The notes: generated by a model not told the origin, from the letters alone. 64,000 nt of DNA from Burkholderia sp. GAS332 (GCA_900142905.1 FSRV01000001.1:2418001-2482000); one strand, 5' to 3'; numbered from the stretch's first letter, positions 9,392 to 18,858 are shown. Made by a program: numbers and translations.

Positions 9392-9487
9392 ATGGTCCTG
9401 TTCGACCATGTTGTTCAAATACTTGACCTGACGAACCTCGATGGGCGCCTCGCGCCTGGCATTAATCGCGTGAAGCGCTGCCAGATT
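9392..9487 (-). pseudogene. IS6-family transposase fragment
   Basis: About 32 codons encode NLAALHAINARREAP and EVRQVKYLNNMVEQDH, which match the region around the catalytic Glu of IS6/IS26-type transposases (VRQVKYLNNIVEQDH). The sequence before and after does not match. Nothing else of the element and no terminal repeat was recognised, so this is a small relic between two lipoprotein genes. Confidence 0.75.
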
Positions 9488-9576
9488 AAAATCGAAAAAT
9501 TGATTATCCTGGCGCTTGATTTTATAAACTCGACCTGGCTTTCCGAATAAACGGCGCCCCATTTGAGAGAAATATA

Positions 9577-10008
9577 ATGCTGACAGGAACGCCAACATTG
9601 TTCGTCGCGGCTACCGTCGCCTTGGCCCTCACGGGCTGCATGGGGCTTTCACCCTATTCACCGACACGGAATGCGATGGACGCCCTGGTCGGCCATAACA
9701 TTAAGGAAATGCTGCCAAGCTGGAAGGGGGCGACGCCCACCGGCTATCGCGTCAACGCCCAGGAAAACGCCTACGTCTATACCTTTGGCTACCATCCGGA
9801 GCACTACGTTACCAAGGGATATCAGAAACTGGTTGCCCCTAACATTATCGAGCAGGGTTCCTACGATGATTATGTGCCGACCTATACAGATTGCGTGATG
9901 ACATTCTTTACAGACGGGTCCGGAACTATCACGCGTTATATTATGAAAACCAATGGTGCAATAAACCGAAATTCGTGCGGACCCTATGTGAGCGGATGGG
10001 GGTTCTAG
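9577..10008 (+). CDS. Predicted lipoprotein of unknown function
   Basis: 143 residues. The signal peptide is followed by the lipobox LALTGC. The mature part begins with LSPYSPTRNAMDALVGHNIKEML and later has paired cysteines (TYTDCVMTF and NRNSCGPYV) that could form a disulphide. I do not recognise a family. The ATG at 9577 follows TTGAGAGAAATATA. The neighbours are also small exported proteins, suggesting an envelope-related cluster. Confidence 0.7.
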   Translation: MLTGTPTLFVAATVALALTGCMGLSPYSPTRNAMDALVGHNIKEMLPSWKGATPTGYRVNAQENAYVYTFGYHPEHYVTKGYQKLVAPNIIEQGSYDDYVPTYTDCVMTFFTDGSGTITRYIMKTNGAINRNSCGPYVSGWGF

Positions 10009-10054
10009 TAGAGAGAGTCCATCGTTATTCAGCTTTGTCATAAGGAGCGTCGTT

Positions 10055-10882
10055 ATGCAGTTGAGTCATTGGTTGCGTCGTGTCATGTTAGCGACCTTGG
10101 TGATGGTCGCAATCGGCCAGCCCGCATTCGCTGCCGATGCGCAGCGCGGGCCATCTGCCGCCGACCTGGCGAGCCTGCGCAATTACCCTTTGACGTCCGG
10201 TTTCCTGGAAAAATGGCTGACGATCGCGGCAGACCCCAAAGCGCCGGTCAAGTCGCTGGATCTGACGTCGCTGAATCAGGGCGGCAAAGCGATGTCGCTC
10301 GATGCGATGACCGCTACGCTCGACTCCCGGCCCGGTATCACCGCCTATCTCGCGAGCCAGGGGTTGACCGGCCACGACTACGTTCTCGGCGGCTCGGCGT
10401 TGATGATGGCCACCTTCGAGGACATGAGGCAGCAGCATCCGGAAATGTCCAGCAACGGTGCGGCCGGTCTGTCGATGACGAGCCCTGCGAATTTGGCGTT
10501 CTATCGTCAGCACAAGAAGGAAATTCATCTGGCTATGCAGGCGGCGGGGCAGCGGCAGTTGCAGGCCGACATGGCTAAAAACGGCGGGAACATGACGCCC
10601 GACAAGATTGGACCCTGCCTGAAACTCGCGATCGTGAGCGTCGGGCTGGCAGCCATGGCCGAGCCAGGAACGGACAAGACTCCGCCGGAGACGCACCTGA
10701 AGCTCGCGCAGAGTTTCAACGATATTTCCGCGACACTGAAACAGCAAAACCTGCGCGACGATGTCAACGATATGGCCGATGAAATCCGGCTCCAGGCCAA
10801 CGCATCTCACCTGACGCCGACGCCAAAGTTCACGCACGGTTTTAACGACATGAGCGCGTGGCTCAATACCCAGTGTCATTGA
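10055..10882 (+). CDS. Exported protein of unknown function
   Basis: 275 residues. A Sec signal peptide is evident (MQLSHWLRRVMLATLVMVAIG, cleavage probably after AFA). The mature protein is mostly helical by composition, Gln- and Met-rich, with two cysteines far apart (GPCLKLA and the C-terminal NTQCH). No domain was recognised. AAGGAGCG lies upstream of the ATG. It follows the preceding lipoprotein gene by about 46 bases and may be co-transcribed. Confidence 0.75.
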   Translation: MQLSHWLRRVMLATLVMVAIGQPAFAADAQRGPSAADLASLRNYPLTSGFLEKWLTIAADPKAPVKSLDLTSLNQGGKAMSLDAMTATLDSRPGITAYLASQGLTGHDYVLGGSALMMATFEDMRQQHPEMSSNGAAGLSMTSPANLAFYRQHKKEIHLAMQAAGQRQLQADMAKNGGNMTPDKIGPCLKLAIVSVGLAAMAEPGTDKTPPETHLKLAQSFNDISATLKQQNLRDDVNDMADEIRLQANASHLTPTPKFTHGFNDMSAWLNTQCH

Positions 10883-11033
10883 GCGCGGCTGCCCTCTGCG
10901 TTGCTTCCTCTCGGGTGCTGATCGACGCCCCGCTAGGTGAGTGTTTCGGAATCGGATTGCTGAACTGAGTGGTTCGAAGCGCAAAGGCCTTTGATTGGGG
11001 CAACCGGAGCCCACGTTGCCCCTGGCGGCACGC

Positions 11034-11150
11034 CTAGTGCTGACCTGGATCGCCGTCGTAGTTCACCGGAATCCACTCGTATTTGTCTCCGTTCGCGCGG
11101 ATATGTCCGAGGCCCGGGAAGGAAATAGGCGCAGCGCCGACGAGGAGGTG
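11034..11150 (-). pseudogene. C-terminal remnant resembling an MBL-fold hydrolase
   Basis: The minus-strand frame reads HLLVGAAPISFPGLGHIRAN and then GDKYEWIPVNYDGDPGQH before a stop. The pattern (ahh-pFPG-GHIR ... Y-WVPVdY) resembles the C-terminal end of some exported metallo-beta-lactamase-fold proteins. The rest of the gene is missing: a stop lies upstream in frame and the dienelactone hydrolase gene follows directly. The family call is tentative. Confidence 0.4.
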
Positions 11151-11184
11151 TCTTGATGCCGCTACCCAATGCAATCTGCTTCAG

Positions 11185-11880
11185 TCATGCAAGGCCAAGA
11201 TGGGTCTTGAAGAAGCCGGCCGTACGGCCATTGGCCAGCGCCGCTGCCGCCGCATCGTATTTGGTCCCGTTGTGCCGCGAGAACGCGTGCGCGCTGCCCT
11301 GGTAGGTAAATATCTCCATGTTGGGCATTCCAGCCACCGAGTCCTTGATGGCTTTCTGGGCGTCCCTGGAGATGTACTCGTTTTCGGTGCCGAAATGCAT
11401 GATCATCGGCGCGGTCACAGTCGGCGTTTCGGATAGAAACTGTTCGGTTCTTCCGCCGTAGTAGCCGGCAGCCGCATCGACGCCGGATCGCGCAGCGGTC
11501 AGGAATGTCATCAGGCCGCCAAGGCAAAAGCCGACCACACCGACCTTGCCGGTTGCGTTTGGCAGCGTTCGTGCTGCCTGCACCGTCGCGACGATGTCCG
11601 ACACGCCTTGATTGACATCGTAGGCCTCATAGAGCTTGCCCGCCTGGTCCCAATCGGTCTTGTCCGATAGCTGCACATTCGGCGCCTGGCGCCAGAACAG
11701 ATCCGGGCAGAGGGCGATGAAGCCGAGCGCGGCGAGTTCGTCGGCGGTTTGCCGCATGTCGGGATTGACGCCAAAGATCTCCTGTAGCACCACGACAGCC
11801 GGTGCGGGTTGCCGGGCGGGGTGCACAACATACGCCGAGAATGTCCCGTCTGGAACCGTGATGGAAAGGGTTTCGCTCAT
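11185..11880 (-). CDS. Dienelactone hydrolase family protein
   Basis: 231 residues, alpha/beta hydrolase of the dienelactone hydrolase type. The nucleophile motif GFCLGG places Cys119 at the elbow, Glu34 in VVLQEIFGVN is the conserved accessory acid, and His198 lies in GSAHAF. The position of the third triad residue reads FGTENEYIS, where family members usually have Asp, so the triad acid is uncertain. The start at ATG 11880 has GGAG seven bases upstream. The true carboxymethylenebutenolidase role cannot be assumed, as no chlorocatechol genes are nearby. Confidence 0.88.
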   Translation of the reverse strand: MSETLSITVPDGTFSAYVVHPARQPAPAVVVLQEIFGVNPDMRQTADELAALGFIALCPDLFWRQAPNVQLSDKTDWDQAGKLYEAYDVNQGVSDIVATVQAARTLPNATGKVGVVGFCLGGLMTFLTAARSGVDAAAGYYGGRTEQFLSETPTVTAPMIMHFGTENEYISRDAQKAIKDSVAGMPNMEIFTYQGSAHAFSRHNGTKYDAAAAALANGRTAGFFKTHLGLA

Positions 11881-12265
11881 TCTTATCTCCGCTGTCGAAT
11901 TTAATGACGGCGCGGTATATGCACCGCGGCGGGCTTCTGTCGCCGGCATGGCTCCCGGTGCGCGTTTGTCTGCGCGGTGTCACGCAGAGCAAGGCCACCG
12001 AGCCGCGAGCAGCCGGATCCTCTCGCCGCATTGAGCTTATTCGAGAGCTTGTCGTCCAGTGGGCTAAAAGATCTGAATCATTCTGAACGGACGCGGGCAG
12101 GGCAGTGTCACTCCCAAAGGCTTTCCGGACCCCACCTGGAGTTACCGGCGGCTTGCGTCTATCCTTGTCTCACCTCTTTCGCCGCCAGCGGCGCAGACGA
12201 GGTCATCCGCACTCTTCGATGATAGCTACCGCCCATTAAGGGCAAACCCGAAAGGAGAAAAGCAA
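11881..12265. other. Intergenic region without a recognised gene
   Basis: 385 bases lie between the divergent dienelactone hydrolase and CHRD genes. Short open frames are present but have no recognisable protein pattern. The end (GAAAGGAGAAAAGC) is the ribosome-binding region of the CHRD gene. Confidence 0.5.
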
Positions 12266-12727
12266 ATGTCACTATCCCTCTCGCAGCGCGCCTTCATGGT
12301 GTTCGGTGGTCTGGTCTTGGCGGGCACGCTAACCTTGGCGCAAGCGGCACCGGTCTCATTCGACGTGCCATTGACGGGTGCCCAACAGGTTCCACCCGTG
12401 CAGACGCCAGGCAGCGGCAGCGCCAACCTCACGTACGATCCCAGCACGCGGGTCGTCACCTGGAACATCAGCTTTAGCGGATTGTCGAGTCAGGCAACGA
12501 TGGCGCATTTCCATGGGCCCGCCCCGGCCGGCAAAAACGCCGGCGTGAAGGTCTGGCTCTCCCAGAAAGGCACCATGGAAGTGGCGAGCCCGCTCAGCGG
12601 TCAAGCCACGCTATCCCCGGACGACGCCAAGATGTTCGAAGCCGGTGACATGTATATCAACGTCCACACCAAGGACAATCCGAACGGCGAAATCCGCGGC
12701 CAGGTGGTGCCGCCGAAGAGCAACTGA
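12266..12727 (+). CDS. Exported CHRD-domain protein
   Basis: 153 residues. A signal peptide ending near AQAAP is followed by one CHRD domain. Signature elements are PLTGAQQVPPVQTPGSG, ATMAHFHGPA, and the C-terminal YINVHTKDNPNGEIRGQV. CHRD domains occur in chordin and in many bacterial exported proteins; the function in bacteria is unknown. AAGGAGAA precedes the ATG. It appears monocistronic and converges on the cytochrome b561 gene. Confidence 0.9.
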   Translation: MSLSLSQRAFMVFGGLVLAGTLTLAQAAPVSFDVPLTGAQQVPPVQTPGSGSANLTYDPSTRVVTWNISFSGLSSQATMAHFHGPAPAGKNAGVKVWLSQKGTMEVASPLSGQATLSPDDAKMFEAGDMYINVHTKDNPNGEIRGQVVPPKSN

Positions 12728-12771
12728 CGCGACCACTGAAGCGGCGCCCTGAGATCAGGTGCGCGGCAAGC

Positions 12772-13464
12772 TCAGAGATAAGCCGCGAGCAGCATCACCA
12801 CGGCAACGCCTACGCCGAGCGGCAGCAGCGCCAGCAGCGCTGGCGTCTGCCGCGGCGCGTCGATGGACAAGGGCAAGAGCTTGTAGCCGGTTAGCATCGG
12901 ACGCAGCAGGTTGTGTCCCTTCGCTACGGCATAGAGAGCGATCACGAGCACGTGCAGCGTGACCGCGGCGAGCAGCACGTCCCAAACAAGCCCGTGCAGT
13001 GTCGAAATAGCGTTGGCGAGCCACGCGGGCACCAATTCGCTCAACGGCCCTTCGTCGGCAATGTCGTTGTTGACGTAGAGCCCGCTCAGCGTCTCGACCA
13101 GCAGCAACGCGAGCAGCAGCAAGACCATCCAACCGCCGGCTGCATTGTGGCCCACCTGCACGTCCGGTTCGCGGCGAAACAGGTGGCGCAAATGACGAAG
13201 TGCAGCCGCGGGCGACGCCACGAAACTGCGAAAACGCGCGGTCTCACTGCCAAAGCAGCCCCACAGCAGCCGCGAAATGACCAATGCGAGCAGCGTCTCG
13301 CCGACCCGGATGTGCCAGTCGATCCAGTTCAGCTTCAAGGTGACATAGGCCGCCGTGACCAGCATCACCACGAGCCAGTGAAACAGTCGCACCGGCGCGT
13401 CCCAGACCAGCACCGGGCGGCGGACAGGCTGTGTTGGCCGCGTGACAGGTTCGTGAGCATCCAT
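12772..13464 (-). CDS. Cytochrome b561 family protein
   Basis: 230 residues with four or five membrane segments. The start VWDAPVRLFHWLVVMLVTAAY and the helix SRLLWGCFG ... RFRSF are typical of bacterial b-type cytochromes that accept electrons for, or from, periplasmic c-type proteins. Haem His candidates lie in RLFHWL, VGHNAAGG, STLHGL and TLHVLV. The start at ATG 13464 has GGAG about 12 bases upstream. Partner cytochrome c genes are not present next to it; sequence upstream on the same strand is disrupted by an integrase-like remnant. Confidence 0.85.
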   Translation of the reverse strand: MDAHEPVTRPTQPVRRPVLVWDAPVRLFHWLVVMLVTAAYVTLKLNWIDWHIRVGETLLALVISRLLWGCFGSETARFRSFVASPAAALRHLRHLFRREPDVQVGHNAAGGWMVLLLLALLLVETLSGLYVNNDIADEGPLSELVPAWLANAISTLHGLVWDVLLAAVTLHVLVIALYAVAKGHNLLRPMLTGYKLLPLSIDAPRQTPALLALLPLGVGVAVVMLLAAYL

Positions 13465-13621
13465 GTGTCGTGTCTCCGTCCGCAAGCGGCTGGAAGAGAT
13501 GCAGGGCCGGCCTGCACACCGCGCCGGAGAATAGCAACTCGGTGACGCAGTGGCCCATGATGTCCAGTACGCCAGGCGCCGGCAGCGCCCAGAGCGGTTG
13601 CGCCATATTACCGTCTCCATT

Positions 13622-13729
13622 CTATCGAACGGACCCGAGCAACAACCACTCTGCTTCCTTGCGGTAGTTGTCGAAGGTCGTTCTCGTATCGACGAAGCGG
13701 GCGAGCCACGCACGGTTCGCGGGCTGAGG
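13622..13729 (-). pseudogene. Fragment resembling the N-terminal part of a tyrosine recombinase
   Basis: A minus-strand frame ending at a stop (13622-13624) reads NRAWLARFVDTRTTFDNYRK then EAEWLLLGSVR. This resembles the core-binding (SAM-like) domain of phage-type tyrosine recombinases in Burkholderia relatives. No catalytic domain is present. It suggests an old integration or deletion junction between the cytochrome b561 gene and vapBC. Confidence 0.5.
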
Positions 13730-13860
13730 CGACACGTCAGGCGCTCGAGACTGAAATCGCGCGACAGCAGGATGAGATCGGCGTGCGCGACCGGGCGCTG
13801 GCGCAGGCGAGGGCGGATTTCCCGGGTGAGCTTGAACAGTTCAGGAGGCATCATATAAAG

Positions 13861-13880
13861 GCATCAATTGATGCTATAAT
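13861..13880 (+). promoter_or_regulatory. vapBC promoter with palindromic operator
   Basis: GCATCAATTGATGC (13861-13874) is a perfect 14-base palindrome that abuts a consensus -10 box TATAAT at 13875-13880. The likely vapB start is 27 bases downstream. VapB antitoxins usually autorepress through such a palindrome. The -35 box is weak. Confidence 0.6.
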
Positions 13881-13906
13881 TTGTGCTCATGTTTATGGAG
13901 GTTCTC

Positions 13907-14104
13907 GTGCGTACGACTATCGCTCTTGATGACGATTTGATCGCCAAGGCCCAGGCCTATACGGGTTTGGAGGAAAAAACCGCACTTGTGCGCGAAGCGC
14001 TAAAGGCCCTGATCCAGCGTGAAGCCGCGAAGCGACTCGCGAATCTTGGCGGAAGCCAACCGGGCATCAAGGGGGCGCCGCGTCGCCGGCAGGACGTTGA
14101 ATGA
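13907..14104 (+). CDS. vapB: VapB-type antitoxin
   Basis: 65 residues beginning RTTIALDDDLIAKAQAYTG, a ribbon-helix-helix antitoxin of the VapB type (DUF2191-like). The C-terminal part, rich in Gly, Pro and Arg, should wrap around the toxin. The GTG start at 13907 is chosen because GGAGGT lies at 13896-13901; in-frame ATGs upstream would add residues not seen in the family. It overlaps vapC by four bases (ATGA), so translation is coupled. Confidence 0.88.
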   Translation: MRTTIALDDDLIAKAQAYTGLEEKTALVREALKALIQREAAKRLANLGGSQPGIKGAPRRRQDVE

Positions 14105-14472
14105 TTCTCGTCGATACGTCGGTCTGGATTGACCACATCAACGCTTCTGATCCTATGCTGGTTACCCTGCTTGCCGAGGAGCGTGTGCTGGCTCATCCCT
14201 ATGTGATAGGTGAGATTTCGCTCGGTAGTCTGCGTGACCGTGACGTCGTGCTTGGCGCGTTGCTCGATTTGCCGCGCTCGCCAGTTGCAACGCCGGAAGA
14301 GGTGTTCTATCTGATCGAGCGAGAGGGTTTGTTCAATCGAGGAATCGGATATGTGGACACGTCACTGTTAGCGTCCGCTCGCCTACAACCAGGCATCACC
14401 ATCTGGACTCGCGACAAACGATTGAAAAAAGTTGCTGATGAACTCGGCCTTGGCGCAATGCTCGCACACTAG
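14101..14472 (+). CDS. vapC: VapC-type PIN-domain ribonuclease toxin
   Basis: 123 residues. The PIN-domain acidic residues are all visible: Asp5 (ILVDTSVWIDH), Glu38 (VIGEISLGSL), Asp86 (GYVDTSLLASA) and Asp105 (TRDKRLKK). The toxin should be an active RNase that cleaves tRNA or rRNA when VapB is degraded. It overlaps vapB in an operon with the palindromic promoter at 13861-13880. A mobile-element scar lies just upstream of the pair. Confidence 0.92.
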   Translation: MILVDTSVWIDHINASDPMLVTLLAEERVLAHPYVIGEISLGSLRDRDVVLGALLDLPRSPVATPEEVFYLIEREGLFNRGIGYVDTSLLASARLQPGITIWTRDKRLKKVADELGLGAMLAH

Positions 14473-14656
14473 AATTTTCGTTGTGCACGCATCCGATGGG
14501 CTCGCTTTGGTGAACCCAAAGTGCTCAGGTGGCAGGCAGAGGTCATAGATCGGGTCGCCGGGTCGCGGGGCAACGTACGCCGTGAATGACAGCGCGTCGT
14601 CGCCCGGCGGCGTGAGCGAATTTGCATCCCAGTAGTAGTTGATCTCGAGACCTCCC

Positions 14657-17600
14657 TTAACCTTCCTCACGCGTCTGTGCACGCGGCCTGCGTTGCTTCA
14701 GCAGCAGTTTCAGCAGCACAGGGAGCAGCAGCAACACGAGCGGCAACTGCACAATGAGCCCCGAAATGATCGCGATAGCTAAAGGCTGCTGCATCGCAGA
14801 ACCCTGACCAAACGCGAACGCGAGTGGCAGAAGAGCCAAAATGGCTGCAATCGTGGTCATCGCAATTGGCCGGAGCCGATTTCGCCCCGCGTCGATCAAT
14901 GCCTGATCGAGCGGTAGCCCGTTGGCCTCAAGACCTTCCAGTTCCGATACATAAAATATCGCCACCTCAGTCACGATACCGATAATCATCGTCATCCCCA
15001 TCATCGCGGAGATGTTCAATTCGATACCGGTCATCCACAACCCAATAAACACCGCGCCCGCAGCCAGCAACGGCATCGCCATCACCGCCAGCGCAATGCG
15101 GAAGCGCTCGTACAGAAACAGCAGCAACCCAAACACCAGCGCAATCGCGGCACCGAACACGGTCAGCAACCCCTTGAAGGCAATCTGCTGTTGCTGGTAC
15201 AACCCGCCCAACTCGTAATACACGCCAGTTGGCAACAAGCGCCTGTCGCTCAGTGCCTTCTGCACGTCGGCGATCGTCGAGCCAAGATCGCGGCCATCAA
15301 TTCGTGCCGTTACCGCCACCATCCGCTTGAGGTTGTCACGGCTGATCTCCGGCTGGCCGGTCACCGTTACCTGATCGGCAACACGATTCAGCGCGAACAG
15401 ATGGCCATCCGGCGCGCGAATCTGCAACTGTCCGAGTTGCGTATCGGTTAGCGTCAGTGCGCCTGCCACACGCACCCGCACGCCCACCGTCTTCGGCCCG
15501 CTCTGGAACTGCGTCGCAACGTTGCCTTCCACCATGTCGGACACGGCCTGCGCAATCGACTGCGGATCCATGCCCTCTGCCGCCGCGGCCTCCGGGCGGA
15601 TGTGCAGTTCGAGCGCGTTGCCCGCCGGGTTGATGCCGTCGTTGACGTCCACCACGCCCTGAATCTTGCTGATCTGCGCGGCCACCTTGCGCGCGGTAGT
15701 GTCGAGCGTGTTCTGGTCGTCGGAGTAGATCTTGATCTGCACCGGTTGCGGCACCGCGGTCAGGTCGCCGATCAGATCTTCCATCAGTTGCGCGAGCTCG
15801 ATGCTCACGCCCGGCACCTGCGTCTCGATCTTCGAGCGGATCTCTTCCATCACCGTTTCGATTGGCTCACGGCCGCTCGATTTCAGCCGCACGAAGAAGT
15901 CGCCCTTGTTAGGCTCATTCAGATCGCCGCCGAGGCCGGCGCCGGTGCGGCGCGAGTAAGTCGCGACATTCGGATTCGCGCGGATGAGGCCCTCGATCTG
16001 CTTCATCAACCGGTCGGTTTCCGTCACGGACGTGCCCGGATCAGTGTGATAGTCGAGCACGAAACCGCCTTCATCCATGCTCGGCATGAAACCGCTGCCC
16101 ACCCGCGTGAAGGCGAAGGCGGCCACCACGATCAACGGCAGCACGCCGAGCAGCACCAGAATCGGGCGCGCGGTCACGCGCTCGATCAAATAGCCGTAGC
16201 GCCGGTTCATCCATGAAGCGAAGCGGGTTTCCTTGTGCTCTTCGGCGTCTTTGGGCTTCAGCCAGCGGTCGCACAGAATCGGCACCGCGAGCCACGTGAC
16301 GAGAAACGAAATGAACAGGGCGCTTGCCATCGTCACCGAGAGGGCCTTGAAGAATGCGCCTGTCACGCCCGACAGAAACGCGAGCGGCACGAAAATAATC
16401 AGCGTAGCCGCCGACGAACCGGCAAGCGGCCGCGTGAATTCGAGCGCCGCCGCCATCACGCGGCCATGAAACTTGTGCGCACCGCCTTCACGCATGCGTC
16501 GCACGATGTGTTCGATCATCACGATGGCGTCGTCGATCACGAGGCCGACCGCGGCGGCCATCCCACCGAGCGTCATGATGTTGAAGCCCATGCCGAACAC
16601 GTCGAGCAGCAGGATCGTCGCGGCCATCACGACCGGCACCAGCGCGACCGCAATCACGGTGATCTTCCAGTTGCGCAGGAAGGCAAACAGCGTGAAAGCG
16701 GCCAGCACGACGCCGATCATGATCGCGTCGCGCACGCTGGTCGCCGAGGCGATCACCAGTTCGCTCTGGTCGTACCAGTTCGAGAGTTGCACGCCCGCGG
16801 GCATCTGATGCTGGAAGTCGGCGAGCTTCGCACGGATCGCCTTGGCCATCGCCACGCTGTTCGCGCCTGGCTGCTGGTAGACGTTGAGCAGCACGGCGTC
16901 CTGGCCGTCGGCCGTGACGCGCATCCATTGCGGCACGACGCCTTGACGGACGGTCGCGATGTCGCCGAGGTGGATTTGCGTCGCGCCGCTGGCCGACACC
17001 ACCACGTTGCGCAGTTCGTCGAGTTGCGTGATCGTGGTGTTGGCAATCACGAGGTACAACTTGTCATGATCCTCGATGCGGCCGGTGGCCATCAGCACGT
17101 TGCTCGCGCCGATCGCTTTCGACACATCCGGGAGCGAGATCTTGTAGGCGGCGAGGCGCGCCGGATCGATCGCGACTTCGAACTCGTCCTGCGCGCCACC
17201 CGTTACCTCGACGCGCGCCACGCCTTCCACTGACGATAGCAACGGCCGCATCTGGAACTGCGCGAGATCGCGCAGCGCCGACAGCGATTGCTGCTTCGAT
17301 GTCAGGCTATACGCGAGCACTGGGAACACGGTCGGGTCCATGCGCCGCACCTGCATCGAGGTGCCTGGCGGAAGCGTCGCGAGAATCTCGCTGATTGCCG
17401 ACTGCGCCTGCAACGTGGCTTGTGCCATGTCGGTGCCCCAGTCGAAATTGATCGAGATTTCCGCCGCGCCGCGGCTTGTGGTCGATTCGACGTCGCGTAC
17501 GTTCGGCACGCGCCGCAGCGCCTCTTCGACCGGCATCGTGACGAGCGTGGCCATCTGTTCGGCGGGACGGTCGCCTGCGTCGAGCGAGACGACGGCGCGC

Positions 17601-17728
17601 GGAAACGCGACGTTCGGGAACAGCGAGATCGGCAGGCGAAACGCGGTCAGTGCGCCCGCGATCGCCAGCAACGCGATCACGAACAGCAGCGAGCGCCGGT
17701 GCTTCTGCATCCATTGACCGAAATTCAT
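14657..17728 (-). CDS. RND-family efflux permease (AcrB/CusA type)
   Basis: 1023 residues, the inner-membrane proton-driven pump of a tripartite efflux system. It starts with the typical membrane helix (RSLLFVIALLAIAGALTAFR) and FPNVAFPRAVV. The central helices carry GLVIDDAIVMIEH with the paired Asp residues of the proton relay. The C-terminal half repeats the fold (GIVTEVAIFYVSE). The length fits the family. The substrate could be drugs or metals; the IDDAIV motif without CzcA-specific signatures favours the drug type. Its ATG overlaps the stop of the fusion-protein gene by four bases. Confidence 0.92.
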   Translation of the reverse strand: MNFGQWMQKHRRSLLFVIALLAIAGALTAFRLPISLFPNVAFPRAVVSLDAGDRPAEQMATLVTMPVEEALRRVPNVRDVESTTSRGAAEISINFDWGTDMAQATLQAQSAISEILATLPPGTSMQVRRMDPTVFPVLAYSLTSKQQSLSALRDLAQFQMRPLLSSVEGVARVEVTGGAQDEFEVAIDPARLAAYKISLPDVSKAIGASNVLMATGRIEDHDKLYLVIANTTITQLDELRNVVVSASGATQIHLGDIATVRQGVVPQWMRVTADGQDAVLLNVYQQPGANSVAMAKAIRAKLADFQHQMPAGVQLSNWYDQSELVIASATSVRDAIMIGVVLAAFTLFAFLRNWKITVIAVALVPVVMAATILLLDVFGMGFNIMTLGGMAAAVGLVIDDAIVMIEHIVRRMREGGAHKFHGRVMAAALEFTRPLAGSSAATLIIFVPLAFLSGVTGAFFKALSVTMASALFISFLVTWLAVPILCDRWLKPKDAEEHKETRFASWMNRRYGYLIERVTARPILVLLGVLPLIVVAAFAFTRVGSGFMPSMDEGGFVLDYHTDPGTSVTETDRLMKQIEGLIRANPNVATYSRRTGAGLGGDLNEPNKGDFFVRLKSSGREPIETVMEEIRSKIETQVPGVSIELAQLMEDLIGDLTAVPQPVQIKIYSDDQNTLDTTARKVAAQISKIQGVVDVNDGINPAGNALELHIRPEAAAAEGMDPQSIAQAVSDMVEGNVATQFQSGPKTVGVRVRVAGALTLTDTQLGQLQIRAPDGHLFALNRVADQVTVTGQPEISRDNLKRMVAVTARIDGRDLGSTIADVQKALSDRRLLPTGVYYELGGLYQQQQIAFKGLLTVFGAAIALVFGLLLFLYERFRIALAVMAMPLLAAGAVFIGLWMTGIELNISAMMGMTMIIGIVTEVAIFYVSELEGLEANGLPLDQALIDAGRNRLRPIAMTTIAAILALLPLAFAFGQGSAMQQPLAIAIISGLIVQLPLVLLLLPVLLKLLLKQRRPRAQTREEG

Positions 17729-18858
17729 TGCGGCGCGCCTCCGCTGACTCGCACCGCCATGCCGTCCTTCAACTCATAGTTGCCGCTGACGACGAGGCCC
17801 TGTGCGCCGTCGATCGGGCCGTCCACGCCGTAGCGGTCGCCGTTCTCGATCTGCGTGACCACCGCCACGCGGCGCGCCTTGTTTTGCGGCGTGATCTGGA
17901 ACACGTACGCGCCTTGGTCGTCTTTCAGAACGGCGGCACGCGGCACGACCCAATGCGTGCCACCGTGCGTCGCGATATCGGCGCTAACACGCGTGCCTGG
18001 AATGAACGCGCTCTGTCCGAGCGGCACGTTCGCGCCGACGTTGACGAGTTGGCTTTGCTGATCGACCGATGCCCCGACCAGCACCACGCGGCCATCCACC
18101 GCGGCCTTCGCGAGCGTGGTGGACAGGCCGTGCAGCGTGACGGTGTCGCCGGTATGGATAGCGGGGACGTCCGACGGCTCGACGCCGAGCATCACGTTCG
18201 CCCGTGCGTCCTTGCCGTTGCCGCTGCCGCTGGTGAGTTGCAGGATTGCGGCGCCGGGTTGTATCTGATCGCCCTGTGCCGCCGATATCTGCAAAACCAC
18301 GCCGTCGATCGGCGCCGCGATGACTTTGCTGCTGCTCGCTACCCCCGTCTGGTTCTGCGCGGCGAGCGCCTGCTGCGCGTCCTCGGCGGCCTTGCGGGCG
18401 GTGGCGAGTTGCGATTGTGTGGCGAGCCCTTTGTCGTGCAGCGATTGCGTGCGCGCGAGTTCGCCTTGTGCCAGCGTCACGGCGCTTTTCGCCTGGTTGG
18501 CGGCGAGCACCGCGGCAGGATCGGCTTGCACGACAAAAAGCGGCGTGCCGCGCGTCACGCTCTGGCCGGCCTGCACACGCATTTGCACGATACGCGCGAG
18601 ATAGGGCAGATTAACCGTGGTCAGGTTCGATGCGGATGCCGCGACGATGCCGTATGCACGTACCGGCTGCGCGATGATGGCGCGCTGCACGCGCACGGTC
18701 TGTACGGAAACGACGGGTTGGTCGGCCGCATCGTCGCCCGCGGACGCATTGGCTGCGCCGGCCGCATGGGCGCCGGCGCTCATTAGCGCAGCGCAGGCAA
18801 GGGCAATCGCATAAGAAGCGATGCGCGGCCGCTGCGCCGAAAGTGGGTTATTTCGCAT
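17725..18858 (-). CDS. RND efflux membrane fusion protein (HlyD/AcrA type)
   Basis: 377 residues, periplasmic adaptor between the permease and the outer-membrane channel. A signal peptide (IASYAIALACAALMSAGAHAAG) is followed by the lipoyl/barrel-sandwich halves (NLPYLARIVQMRVQAGQSV and VIAAPIDGVVLQISAAQGD) around an alpha hairpin, then beta-barrel segments. The ATG at 18858 overlaps the upstream gene's end by 11 bases, so it is translationally coupled. It is second gene of the three-gene efflux operon. Confidence 0.92.
   Translation of the reverse strand: MRNNPLSAQRPRIASYAIALACAALMSAGAHAAGAANASAGDDAADQPVVSVQTVRVQRAIIAQPVRAYGIVAASASNLTTVNLPYLARIVQMRVQAGQSVTRGTPLFVVQADPAAVLAANQAKSAVTLAQGELARTQSLHDKGLATQSQLATARKAAEDAQQALAAQNQTGVASSSKVIAAPIDGVVLQISAAQGDQIQPGAAILQLTSGSGNGKDARANVMLGVEPSDVPAIHTGDTVTLHGLSTTLAKAAVDGRVVLVGASVDQQSQLVNVGANVPLGQSAFIPGTRVSADIATHGGTHWVVPRAAVLKDDQGAYVFQITPQNKARRVAVVTQIENGDRYGVDGPIDGAQGLVVSGNYELKDGMAVRVSGGAPQ

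Noticed and set aside
14383..14682. Minus-strand frame between vapC and the RND gene, with LSFTAYVAPRPGDPIYDLCL
   Set aside because: It looks partly protein-like but overlaps vapC, has no ribosome-binding site and no recognised family.
16235..17233. Long plus-strand frame opposite the RND permease gene
   Set aside because: Antisense shadow with His/Arg-rich composition; the minus-strand frame has all RND motifs.
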